DNA from: Bacillota bacterium | Lineage (GTDB): Bacteria > Bacillota > Clostridia > Acetivibrionales > JAKOSZ01 | Direction: 5' to 3' | NCBI GenBank assembly: GCA_029776555.1 | Contig: JAKOSZ010000100.1 | Span: 1-10,768 of the forward strand | Length of the DNA: 10,768 nt | Shown here: one piece after another, positions 5,535 through 10,768 of the stretch | How positions within the stretch are numbered: position 1 is the stretch's first letter | Layout of the letters: each line of letters opens with the position of its first letter | The notes under the pieces: model-generated | What the model was told of the DNA's origin: nothing | What the model saw: the letters and a program-made list of their open reading frames with translations, nothing else | Database searches by the model: none | Made by a program: the position numbers and the translations under genes

Positions 5535-6405
5535 GGAAGGCGCCGTAAATTTTTTTAGAAACAAGCTTATGACCGTTGCTTCCCTTAGCGTGGTGACCGC
5601 CGCGCTGGCTGTCTTCGGGGTGTTTTTCCTCCTTTCCCTCAACGCGGGTTACAACCTGAATATTTTAAGAGAGCAGCCGGAGATAAACGTTTTTTGCTTC
5701 CCCGAGATAGACGACGCCCAGGTGGACCAGGTGGAGGAAATAATAAAGAACCACCCGAAGGTGGCAAGCTACACCAAAATATCAAAGGAGGAAGCCTTTG
5801 ATAAAGCCATAAACGAGATCCTGGAGGGCAATAAAGAGCTTTTGGAAGGGTTCGACGCAAGCATAATGCCTGTCACGTTTGTAGTAAAGCTCAAACATCC
5901 TTCCTACAGCGTAGAGGTGTCTAATGAATTCAGCGGGATTCCCAACGTGGAAAAGGTGGAGAGCCCTCAGAAGGTCATGGACTTGATTTCAAAGCTGGTT
6001 TACTGGATACCTTTTGTCAGCTTTCTCCTGCTGGTTATACTGTTTGTGGTCTGTGTGCTCATAATATCCAATACCATCAAGCTCACCGTGTTTGCCAGGA
6101 GGAGAGATATTAACATAATGAAGTACATCGGGGCTACCGACTGGTTTATACGTTGGCCTTTTATTTTTGAGGGTGTTATAATAGGAATTGTGAGTGCGAT
6201 TTTGGCTTTCGGACTTACGTCATACGGGTATCACGTGCTGGAGAGCAGGATAAACCACGACTTAGAAAATATCGGTATAGACTTAATATATTTACTTAAA
6301 GTTGGAGATGTATGGGTGCGCATTGCGCTTACTTATGCTATAATAGGGGTTACCGTGGGTATTCTTGGGAGTGTTACTTCCATAAGAAAATACCTTAAGG
6401 TTTAG
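5503..6405 (+). CDS. ftsX: Cell-division membrane protein FtsX
   Basis: Membrane partner of FtsE that passes the ATPase cycle to extracellular peptidoglycan hydrolases. It is 300 aa with four predicted membrane segments: about 20-44 (a long hydrophobic stretch ending FFLLSL), 168-195, 222-245 and 270-292. Between the first and second lies an external domain of about 120 residues that in homologues contacts the hydrolase or its adaptor. The motif NTIKLTVFARRRDINIMKYIGAT after the second segment is typical of FtsX and contacts FtsE. It starts at GTG 5503, inside the end of ftsE, with a purine-rich site (GGAGAGAGG) about 10 nt upstream. The next gene begins 39 bp downstream, so all three are probably one operon. 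Confidence 0.95.
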   Translation: MKIRTINYLIKEGAVNFFRNKLMTVASLSVVTAALAVFGVFFLLSLNAGYNLNILREQPEINVFCFPEIDDAQVDQVEEIIKNHPKVASYTKISKEEAFDKAINEILEGNKELLEGFDASIMPVTFVVKLKHPSYSVEVSNEFSGIPNVEKVESPQKVMDLISKLVYWIPFVSFLLLVILFVVCVLIISNTIKLTVFARRRDINIMKYIGATDWFIRWPFIFEGVIIGIVSAILAFGLTSYGYHVLESRINHDLENIGIDLIYLLKVGDVWVRIALTYAIIGVTVGILGSVTSIRKYLKV

Positions 6406-6444
6406 TTGTTTTTTAACTGTTTTGAGTGGTGGGGGTTTTTACCG

Positions 6445-7572
6445 ATGAAAAAAACCATATCATTAGCTGTTGTGTTTTCTTTCCTTTTCACCGTGGGTCT
6501 TGTGGTGCAGGCGGACAAACTGACGGACTACGAGAACGAGAAAAAGAAAGTTAACAGTGAGCTGACCGGTATAAAGAACCAAAAGACGGTGCTGGCAAAA
6601 AGAATTGAAGAAAAAAAGGCCAAGCAGAAACAGCTGGAAGAGGAGAGGAAGAAAAGGCAGCAGGAATATGAAGAGTTGAGCAAGCAGATTGACAGCCTGG
6701 AGAAAGAGATAGCAATGCTTCAACTGGCCGTTGAAGAGGCCGAAGACAGGTATGAAGAGCAGAAGGATCTTTTTAAGACAAGGCTCAGGGTCATGTACCA
6801 GAATTCCAACATCTCATACCTGGAAAGCCTTCTCGAGTCCAGAAACCTGGGTGAGTTTTATCAGAAGCTCAGGATTATCTCCCTTATTGCAAGAAATGAC
6901 AAGAAACTCCTTACTGAACTGGATGCGGCCAAGAAAGACGTAGAGTTTAAGAAGGGGCTCCAGGAACTGATAAAAACAAAAACCGAAAGCATGGCGGATG
7001 AAAAGAAAGAGGTCATTGCCAGCTTAATGTCGTCCAGGGCAAGCCTTGAAACGGAAATAAGCAGAGACAAAAAGATGCTGCAGGAACTGGAGCGAAGAGA
7101 GGACGAGCTCATTAAGGAATCCGCCAGGATCAGCAAGATGATCCAGGAGCTTTTGAGCAACGAGAAGTATAACAAGGGCAAGATGAAATGGCCCTGCCCC
7201 GGGAATACCACCATCACTTCACAGTTTGGGAACAGGCTGCATCCCATACTTAAGGTGTATAAGTTACATACCGGAATTGATATCGCGGCCAATTATGGAG
7301 CCAACATTGTTGCGGCCCAGGACGGAAAAGTCATAGTGGCGGGCTGGCAAAACGGCTACGGCAACACCGTAATAATAGACCACGGCGGAAAAATTGCCAC
7401 GTTATACGCCCACTGCAGCAAACTGCTGGTAAAAGTCGGAGATAAGGTTAAAGCCGGAGACGTCATAGCGAAAGTGGGATCTACCGGATGGTCTACGGGA
7501 CCCCACCTCCATTTCGAGATTATAAAGGACGGAAGTCCCATTAACCCGCTGTCAGGAGGTTACCTTAAATAG
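6445..7572 (+). CDS. Secreted coiled-coil M23 metallopeptidase (EnvC-like murein hydrolase)
   Basis: A 375-aa exported protein. An N-terminal signal peptide (MKKTISLAVVFSFLFTVG, likely cleaved near residue 23-25) is followed by a highly charged coiled coil over about residues 28-245 and a C-terminal M23/LytM domain (about 260-375). The zinc and catalytic residues are complete: His275 and Asp279 in HTGID, His323 in YAHC, and His354/His356 in PHLHFE, so it should be an active peptidoglycan endopeptidase. E. coli EnvC has the same overall plan but a degenerate LytM domain and acts only as an activator. Its place directly after ftsX implies that the FtsX external domain controls it through the coiled coil (inference). 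I chose the ATG at 6445, with GGTGGGGG about 9 nt upstream, over a TTG at 6406 that would put a non-signal sequence ahead of the signal peptide. A hairpin follows at 7586-7605. Confidence 0.92.
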   Translation: MKKTISLAVVFSFLFTVGLVVQADKLTDYENEKKKVNSELTGIKNQKTVLAKRIEEKKAKQKQLEEERKKRQQEYEELSKQIDSLEKEIAMLQLAVEEAEDRYEEQKDLFKTRLRVMYQNSNISYLESLLESRNLGEFYQKLRIISLIARNDKKLLTELDAAKKDVEFKKGLQELIKTKTESMADEKKEVIASLMSSRASLETEISRDKKMLQELERREDELIKESARISKMIQELLSNEKYNKGKMKWPCPGNTTITSQFGNRLHPILKVYKLHTGIDIAANYGANIVAAQDGKVIVAGWQNGYGNTVIIDHGGKIATLYAHCSKLLVKVGDKVKAGDVIAKVGSTGWSTGPHLHFEIIKDGSPINPLSGGYLK

Positions 7573-7585
7573 CCTGCGATAAAAA

Positions 7586-7614
7586 ACCCGGAGTAAATTC
7601 CGGGTATATTATTG
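7586..7614. terminator. Hairpin after the M23 gene, possibly a bidirectional terminator
   Basis: ACCCGGA (7586-7592) pairs with TCCGGGT (7599-7605) around a 6-nt loop, 14 bp after the stop codon. On the plus strand it is followed by ATATTATT, a weak U-tract. On the minus strand it is followed by six T residues, a better terminator. It probably ends the ftsEX operon at least in part. Confidence 0.65.
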
Positions 7615-7699
7615 CTGTCTTTAGGCTTTACTTTTTGAGCCAAAAACGCCCTGAAGCCGACAGGAGCGCGGAATAAGGTCTGAGAAACTCGGGGTAGAA

Positions 7700-7728
7700 T
7701 TGGCATGAAAACAGTGGCATATTATATA
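7700..7728 (+). promoter_or_regulatory. Candidate promoter of the S41 protease gene
   Basis: TTGGCA (7700-7705), a 17-nt spacer and TATATA (7723-7728) fit sigma-A. The overlapping CATATTATA (7718-7726) also fits the -10 pattern CATANNNTA of the mother-cell sigma factors E/K, but no matching -35 was found, so sigma-A is preferred. The start would lie about 130 bp before the gene. Confidence 0.45.
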
Positions 7729-7748
7729 GGGACGGCTTGTTTTCGCTT

Positions 7749-7810
7749 TGGAGGGTGAAACCGCTGCTTAAGTTTAAACGGTGAGAGTCTGAAAGGTAAA
7801 ATGCCCTCCA
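7749..7810 (+). other. Possible structured leader upstream of the S41 protease gene
   Basis: TGGAGGG (7749-7755) is perfectly complementary to CCCTCCA (7804-7810), and inside it ACCG (7760-7763) pairs with CGGT (7779-7782). This could fold into a branched leader RNA. No known riboswitch signature was recognised; the remainder of the gap 7615-7860 shows nothing else. Confidence 0.3.
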
Positions 7811-7860
7811 TGTTTGTTTTTGTATGCGCGGTGTGAATTCAGGGGTTAACTTTATGCGGG

Positions 7861-9090
7861 GTGTTTGGATTGAGAAGATTGCGTTATTTTAGAAGCAATG
7901 CAGTTTTAGTGGTTGTTATAACCGCCCTGGCCACTTTTACGGTGTCGGCCCTGCTGTTTATAGGTTGGAGCCACTTTAAGCCCAACAGCATTATTTTTGA
8001 CACCAGGACCGTCAGCGCGAATAATATCAGAAAGTTTAACAAGGTGAGGAATTTGTTAAAGTCTGAATACTACGGGGAAGTGGATGAAAACAAGCTGCTG
8101 GAAGGGGCCATTGCCGGGATGGTTGAGGCCCTTGGGGACCCGTACACCGCCTACTACAACAAGGAGGAATGGCAGATGCTCCAGGAGGAAGTGGGCGGCA
8201 ACTATGTGGGCATAGGGGTTGTTATCACCACCGACGAGGACGGCCTTATTACAGTGGTGGAGATATTTAAGAATTCTCCTGCCGAGAAGGCCGGGATTAA
8301 GGCGGGAGACAAAATCATCAGGGTGGACGGCAAGGATGTAAAAAACTTAAGCGAGGACATGGTAATAAAAATGATCCGGGGGAAGGAAAACACGAAGGTT
8401 GCAATAACCCTTTTCCGGCCTTCGGAAGAGAAGACCATTGAGCTGGAACTGACCAGGCAGCTGGTTGATATAGAGAACATAGAGAGCCGGAAGCTGGAGC
8501 AGGACATAGGCTATATCAGGATAATAAAGTTTGACACGGACATTGCCAGGGATTTTAAGGGGCATCTCAATGAGCTTATGGACAGAGGAATTAAGGGGCT
8601 GATAATTGACGTAAGGGATAACCCGGGAGGTCTCTACGATGAGGTGGTGGAGATAGCCGACCGGCTCTTGCCGGAAGGGATAATCGTATACACCGAGGAC
8701 AAGTACGGGCAGAAAGAGGTGGAGTATTCGGATAAAGATTACCTTGATATGCCCCTGGTGCTGCTCATAAACGAGTACAGCGCCAGCGCATCGGAAATAC
8801 TGGCAGGAGCCATAAGGGACCACCAGAGGGGAACCCTGGTGGGTGTAAAGACCTTTGGGAAAGGACTGGTGCAGGAGCCCATTTCCCTTGGAGACGGATC
8901 GGGTCTTAAAATAACGGTGCAGAAGTATTTTACCCCTGCCGGCTATTGCATACACGGAAAGGGGATAGAACCCGATATAGCCGTGGATGCGGGGGAGAAG
9001 TACAAGAATGTTTCCGTATCCCGGATACCCATTGAAGAAGACAGGCAGCTTATAAGAGCAGTGGAAGTGTTAAAGCGGCAGTTAAAGTAA
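7861..9090 (+). CDS. Membrane-anchored PDZ S41 carboxyl-terminal processing protease (CtpA/CtpB type)
   Basis: A serine protease of 409 aa that trims or degrades proteins outside the cytoplasmic membrane. One N-terminal anchor spans about residues 14-37. A helical region with GDPYTAYYN (about 92-100) is followed by a PDZ domain (about 115-190, with YVGIGVVI and SPAEKAGIKAGDKII) that selects C-termini, then the S41 catalytic core with YIRI, DNPGG and the Ser-Lys dyad: Ser309 in SASASEI and Lys334 in FGKGLVQ, plus Gln338. These numbers match those I recall for B. subtilis CtpB, which cleaves SpoIVFA to switch on sigma-K during sporulation. The start is uncertain: GTG 7861 gives the numbering above, but its nearest ribosome site is 15 nt away, whereas TTG 7870 has GGGGTG 6 nt upstream. 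It lies after the FtsEX-M23 operon and before a spore gene; either wall-hydrolase control or sporulation signalling is possible. Confidence 0.93.
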   Translation: MFGLRRLRYFRSNAVLVVVITALATFTVSALLFIGWSHFKPNSIIFDTRTVSANNIRKFNKVRNLLKSEYYGEVDENKLLEGAIAGMVEALGDPYTAYYNKEEWQMLQEEVGGNYVGIGVVITTDEDGLITVVEIFKNSPAEKAGIKAGDKIIRVDGKDVKNLSEDMVIKMIRGKENTKVAITLFRPSEEKTIELELTRQLVDIENIESRKLEQDIGYIRIIKFDTDIARDFKGHLNELMDRGIKGLIIDVRDNPGGLYDEVVEIADRLLPEGIIVYTEDKYGQKEVEYSDKDYLDMPLVLLINEYSASASEILAGAIRDHQRGTLVGVKTFGKGLVQEPISLGDGSGLKITVQKYFTPAGYCIHGKGIEPDIAVDAGEKYKNVSVSRIPIEEDRQLIRAVEVLKRQLK

Positions 9091-9112
9091 ATGCTTTTAA
9101 TTTCCGTTTTGC

Positions 9113-9141
9113 GCATAAATTGTCCTTTCCTGTGCAGAATA
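9113..9141 (+). promoter_or_regulatory. Sigma-G-like promoter of the SASP gene
   Basis: GCATA (9113-9117), a 17-nt spacer and CAGAATA (9135-9141) match the forespore sigma-F/G pattern GNATR ... CATNNTA with one mismatch (G for T in the -10). It lies about 95 bp before the spore-protein start, where a forespore promoter is expected. Confidence 0.6.
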
Positions 9142-9234
9142 ATAACAAGGCCGTGAAGCAGTAAAAATTCCCATGTTCCCCGGAGCTTTACTGTGGAAGA
9201 AGGCCATGTTTGGACAATTTAGGAGGTGTGCTTT

Positions 9235-9408
9235 TTGGCTCCGGCTGACAAAAAACTTGATAACATCAGGCTTAAGTATGAGATAGCCGAAGAACTGGGT
9301 CTTGGCGAAAAGGTCAGAAAGTTCGGGTGGAAGAGCCTTACGGCAAAGGAGACCGGGAGAATAGGGGGTATTGTAACCAAAAAGAAGAGGCTGATGCAGG
9401 CCAAATAA
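9235..9408 (+). CDS. Alpha/beta-type small acid-soluble spore protein
   Basis: A 57-aa protein of the alpha/beta SASP family, which coats spore DNA in the forespore, protects it from UV and heat, and is degraded by the GPR protease at germination to supply amino acids. Recognisable features are KYEIAEELGLG in the first half and SLTAKETGRIGGIVTKKK in the second, the two conserved blocks that make up the helix-turn-helix DNA-binding fold. It is slightly shorter than the usual 60-70 aa and has a lysine-rich C-terminus, so it is a divergent member. The start is TTG 9235: TAGGAGGTG ends 6 nt before it, while the GTG at 9226 lies inside that ribosome site. Its candidate sigma-G promoter is at 9113-9141. 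The next gene, 69 bp downstream, may receive some of its transcription. Confidence 0.9.
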   Translation: MAPADKKLDNIRLKYEIAEELGLGEKVRKFGWKSLTAKETGRIGGIVTKKKRLMQAK

Positions 9409-9477
9409 GGCGCTGCACTCCTGCCCGTGGACGTCCTTAGCATGAGTGCCTTGCCCTGGACACAAGGGGGTCAAAAG

Positions 9478-10218
9478 ATGTATTGCAGTTTTGCGTATAT
9501 ATACGACAGGCTGATGCATGACGTAGATTACACCCGCTGGGCCGACTACCTTGAGAGCCTTTTTTCCCTCCTGTCGTTAAAGCCAAAGCTTATAGTTGAT
9601 TTGGGCTGCGGCACCGGATCCCTGACCCTGTTAATGGCCCGGAGGGGTTATGAGATGATAGGGATTGACCAATCGCCTGACATGCTGGCCTGTGCCCGGC
9701 AAAAATCCGAAAAAGCCTCCACTCCTGTACAGTTTTTAAACCAGGACATGACGGCTTTTAAGCTTTTCAGGCCGGCAGACGCAATGGTATGCCTCATGGA
9801 CAGCGTAAACCATGTCACCAGGCTAAGGGACTTAAAAAGGATGCTTGAGCGTGTCCACAGGTATTTAAACCCCGGAGGGGCTTTTATATTTGATATAAAC
9901 ACTCCTTACAAGCTTGAGAAACTAATCGGCAGCAACATCTTCTATGAAATAGGAGACGATGTGGCATACCTCTGGCGGAGTTCATTCCAAAAGAAAAGGC
10001 GCGTTTGCGTATTTGACATGACTTTCTTTGTCAGGCGCGGGGAGTATTACGAGAGGTTTGATGAAGTAATAAGGGAAAGGTCGTATACCGTCCGGGAGCT
10101 TCACGATATGCTTAAGGAAGCAGGATTTGAAGTCAGGGGGGTATATGACCGGCTCAGTTTAAAGCCCGCTGAATCTAAAAGCGAGAGGGCTTTTTTCGTG
10201 TGCAGGAAACAGGTTTAG
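9478..10218 (+). CDS. Class I SAM-dependent methyltransferase, YqeM-like
   Basis: A 246-aa soluble methyltransferase with a seven-strand Rossmann fold. Motif I VDLGCGTGSLT (residues 40-50) binds S-adenosylmethionine, and Asp64 in GIDQSPDML contacts its ribose. QDMTAF and the stretch NPGGAFIFDINT give later strands. The N-terminus FAYIYDRLMHDVDYTRWADYL resembles B. subtilis YqeM and related proteins annotated only as methyltransferases; the substrate is unknown, and small molecules or tRNA are both possible. I chose the ATG at 9478, with AAGGGGG 7 nt upstream, over a GTG at 9427 whose extra 17 residues are not typical of the family. It follows the SASP gene by 69 bp without an obvious terminator, so read-through is possible, but no functional link is implied. 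Confidence 0.9.
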   Translation: MYCSFAYIYDRLMHDVDYTRWADYLESLFSLLSLKPKLIVDLGCGTGSLTLLMARRGYEMIGIDQSPDMLACARQKSEKASTPVQFLNQDMTAFKLFRPADAMVCLMDSVNHVTRLRDLKRMLERVHRYLNPGGAFIFDINTPYKLEKLIGSNIFYEIGDDVAYLWRSSFQKKRRVCVFDMTFFVRRGEYYERFDEVIRERSYTVRELHDMLKEAGFEVRGVYDRLSLKPAESKSERAFFVCRKQV

Positions 10219-10238
10219 TGGTATTTAAACGTAAGAAT

Positions 10239-10256
10239 ATGCAGCATTGACTGCAT
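10239..10256 (+). other. Small hairpin after the methyltransferase gene
   Basis: ATGCAG (10239-10244) and CTGCAT (10251-10256) form a 6-bp stem with a 6-nt loop, 20 bp past the stop. The nearest T-run (TTTGTTTTT) starts about 8 nt later, so at best it is a weak terminator. Confidence 0.35.
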
Positions 10257-10277
10257 GGGGAATTTGTTTTTCCGCAA

Positions 10278-10307
10278 TTGACAATCCGCACGGTGCTGTG
10301 GTATTCT
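10278..10307 (+). promoter_or_regulatory. Sigma-A promoter of the cold-shock gene
   Basis: A perfect -35 TTGACA (10278-10283) is followed after 18 nt by TATTCT (10302-10307). The start near 10313-10314 gives a leader of about 62 nt, so the gene is independently transcribed. Confidence 0.8.
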
Positions 10308-10313
10308 TGTTTT

Positions 10314-10347
10314 ATGTTTATTGGGCGCTGTTTGGGCTGGTAAACAT
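10314..10347 (+). other. Hairpin at the 5' end of the cold-shock mRNA leader
   Basis: ATGTTTA (10314-10320) pairs perfectly with TAAACAT (10341-10347), enclosing a 20-nt loop with two copies of TTGGGC (10321-10326 and 10332-10337). It falls right at the predicted 5' end of the mRNA. The weak AU stem would melt with modest warming, so a temperature or stability role is possible but unproven. Confidence 0.45.
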
Positions 10348-10375
10348 GAAGTAATAGTTTCAGGAGGATGTAATA

Positions 10376-10579
10376 ATGGTAAAAGGAAAAGTGAAGTGGT
10401 TTAACGCTGAGAAGGGTTTTGGCTTCATAGAGAGAGAAGGCGGCAAAGATGTTTTTGTACACTTTTCCGCGATTGAAATGGATGGCTTCAAAACCCTGGA
10501 TGAAGGTGCAGAGGTCGAGTTTGAGATAGTTGAAGGCGCCAAGGGACCTCAGGCCACCAAAGTGCGCAAGCTGTCGTAA
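10376..10579 (+). CDS. Cold-shock protein, single CSD (CspA/CspB family)
   Basis: A 67-aa single-stranded nucleic-acid-binding protein made of one cold-shock domain (a five-strand OB fold) that works as an RNA chaperone in the cytoplasm. Both RNA-binding motifs are intact: RNP1 KGFGFIE (residues 13-19) and RNP2 VFVHFSAI (26-33); the start VKGKVKWFNAEKG and the end KGPQATKVRKL are standard. The length is typical. The ATG at 10376 has a strong site, CAGGAGG, 8 nt upstream. It has its own sigma-A promoter (10278-10307) and a leader with a hairpin; in other bacteria such leaders control translation or stability in the cold. The paralogue (cspA to cspD) cannot be told from the sequence, so no symbol is given. 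Confidence 0.97.
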   Translation: MVKGKVKWFNAEKGFGFIEREGGKDVFVHFSAIEMDGFKTLDEGAEVEFEIVEGAKGPQATKVRKLS

Positions 10580-10591
10580 CCAGATTTTTTT

Positions 10592-10606
10592 AATTTGAAT
10601 CAAATT
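10592..10606. repeat. AT-rich palindrome after the cold-shock gene
   Basis: AATTTGA (10592-10598) and TCAAATT (10600-10606) are a perfect 7-bp inverted repeat around one A, directly after seven T residues (10585-10591). The T-run lies ahead of the palindrome, so this is not a normal plus-strand terminator. Confidence 0.4.
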
Positions 10607-10701
10607 GCTCCATGCGTTGATGATAGATGGTTTGTCCGAGTGTGAACAGGCTACGAAAGCATAAGAGATGCCCAGCGGCATTCAAGCAGGTATGGAACAA
10701 T

Positions 10702-10719
10702 TGATATGTTTGATATGTT
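10702..10719. repeat. Tandem duplication of TGATATGTT
   Basis: Two exact 9-bp copies lie back to back just before the terminator at the window end. Replication slippage is the simplest explanation; no function is inferred. Confidence 0.6.
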
Positions 10720-10730
10720 TGGAGAATAAC

Positions 10731-10760
10731 CCCCGGTTTTAAACCGGGGCTTCTTATTTC
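10731..10760 (+). terminator. Intrinsic terminator near the window end
   Basis: CCCCGGTT (10731-10738) pairs with AACCGGGG (10742-10749) around TTA, followed by the U-rich CTTCTTATTT. It may end the cold-shock transcript about 150 bp after its stop codon or a small RNA from the otherwise empty stretch 10580-10730; the palindrome could also serve a gene beyond the window. Confidence 0.8.
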
Positions 10761-10768
10761 CAAAACAA

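Noticed and set aside
6406..6444. TTG start for the M23 peptidase directly after ftsX
   Set aside because: It would place 13 residues rich in Phe and Trp before a classic MKK signal peptide; the ATG at 6445 has a proper ribosome site.
9226..9234. GTG start for the spore protein
   Set aside because: This GTG is part of the AGGAGGTG ribosome site itself; TTG 9235 is correctly spaced and gives the normal family start.
9427..9477. Upstream GTG start for the methyltransferase
   Set aside because: The added residues are not typical of the family, and the ATG at 9478 has AAGGGGG at the right distance.
10666..10737. Short frame of 23 residues before the terminal terminator
   Set aside because: No clear ribosome site, it runs through a tandem repeat into the terminator stem, and the composition is not protein-like.

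Overview
The window looks like a chromosomal segment of an anaerobic, spore-forming Clostridia-type Firmicute, with G+C around the high 40s % by eye. The evidence is an alpha/beta-type small acid-soluble spore protein gene, candidate sporulation promoters (0A boxes, sigma-H-like and sigma-G-like elements), strong AGGAGG-type ribosome binding sites, frequent GTG/TTG starts and a UgpC/MsmX-type multitask sugar ATPase. From memory, the arginine genes / MsmX-type ATPase neighbourhood resembles that of Acetivibrio (Clostridium) thermocellus, but the species is not identified here.

Layout. Positions 1-1565 (minus strand): argB (cut by the window edge) and argC, read leftward from a well-formed sigma-A promoter at 1598-1626. 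Two ARG-box-like palindromes lie on its -35 and -10 elements, so arginine repression through ArgR/AhrC is likely. Positions 1566-1891 form a divergent intergenic region with a 20-bp direct repeat and a small palindrome. Positions 1892-3004: the sugar-importer ATPase gene (msmX/ugpC-like), ended by a very strong terminator. Positions 3288-4355: a CdaR/PucR-type regulator whose leader carries a palindrome over a TATAAT. Positions 4356-4826: a non-coding region with five tandem hairpin repeats, followed by candidate Spo0A/sigma-H signals.

Positions 4827-7572: ftsE-ftsX-M23 peptidase, a cell-division/cell-wall hydrolase module in which the FtsEX complex probably controls the coiled-coil M23 endopeptidase outside the membrane. 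Positions 7861-9090: a membrane-anchored PDZ S41 carboxyl-terminal processing protease of the CtpA/CtpB type. Positions 9235-9408: the spore DNA-binding protein gene with a sigma-G-like promoter. Positions 9478-10218: a YqeM-like SAM methyltransferase. Positions 10376-10579: a cold-shock protein gene with its own sigma-A promoter and a structured 5' leader. A terminator closes the window at about 10731-10760.

No wholly new multi-gene system is visible; the genes are mostly housekeeping. The most unusual element is the repeat cluster at 4509-4658. Its units keep a common loop core while their closing stems differ in sequence and remain complementary. The other notable features are regulatory: the ARG operator, the sporulation-type signals before ftsEX and the SASP gene, and the 5' leader of the cold-shock gene.
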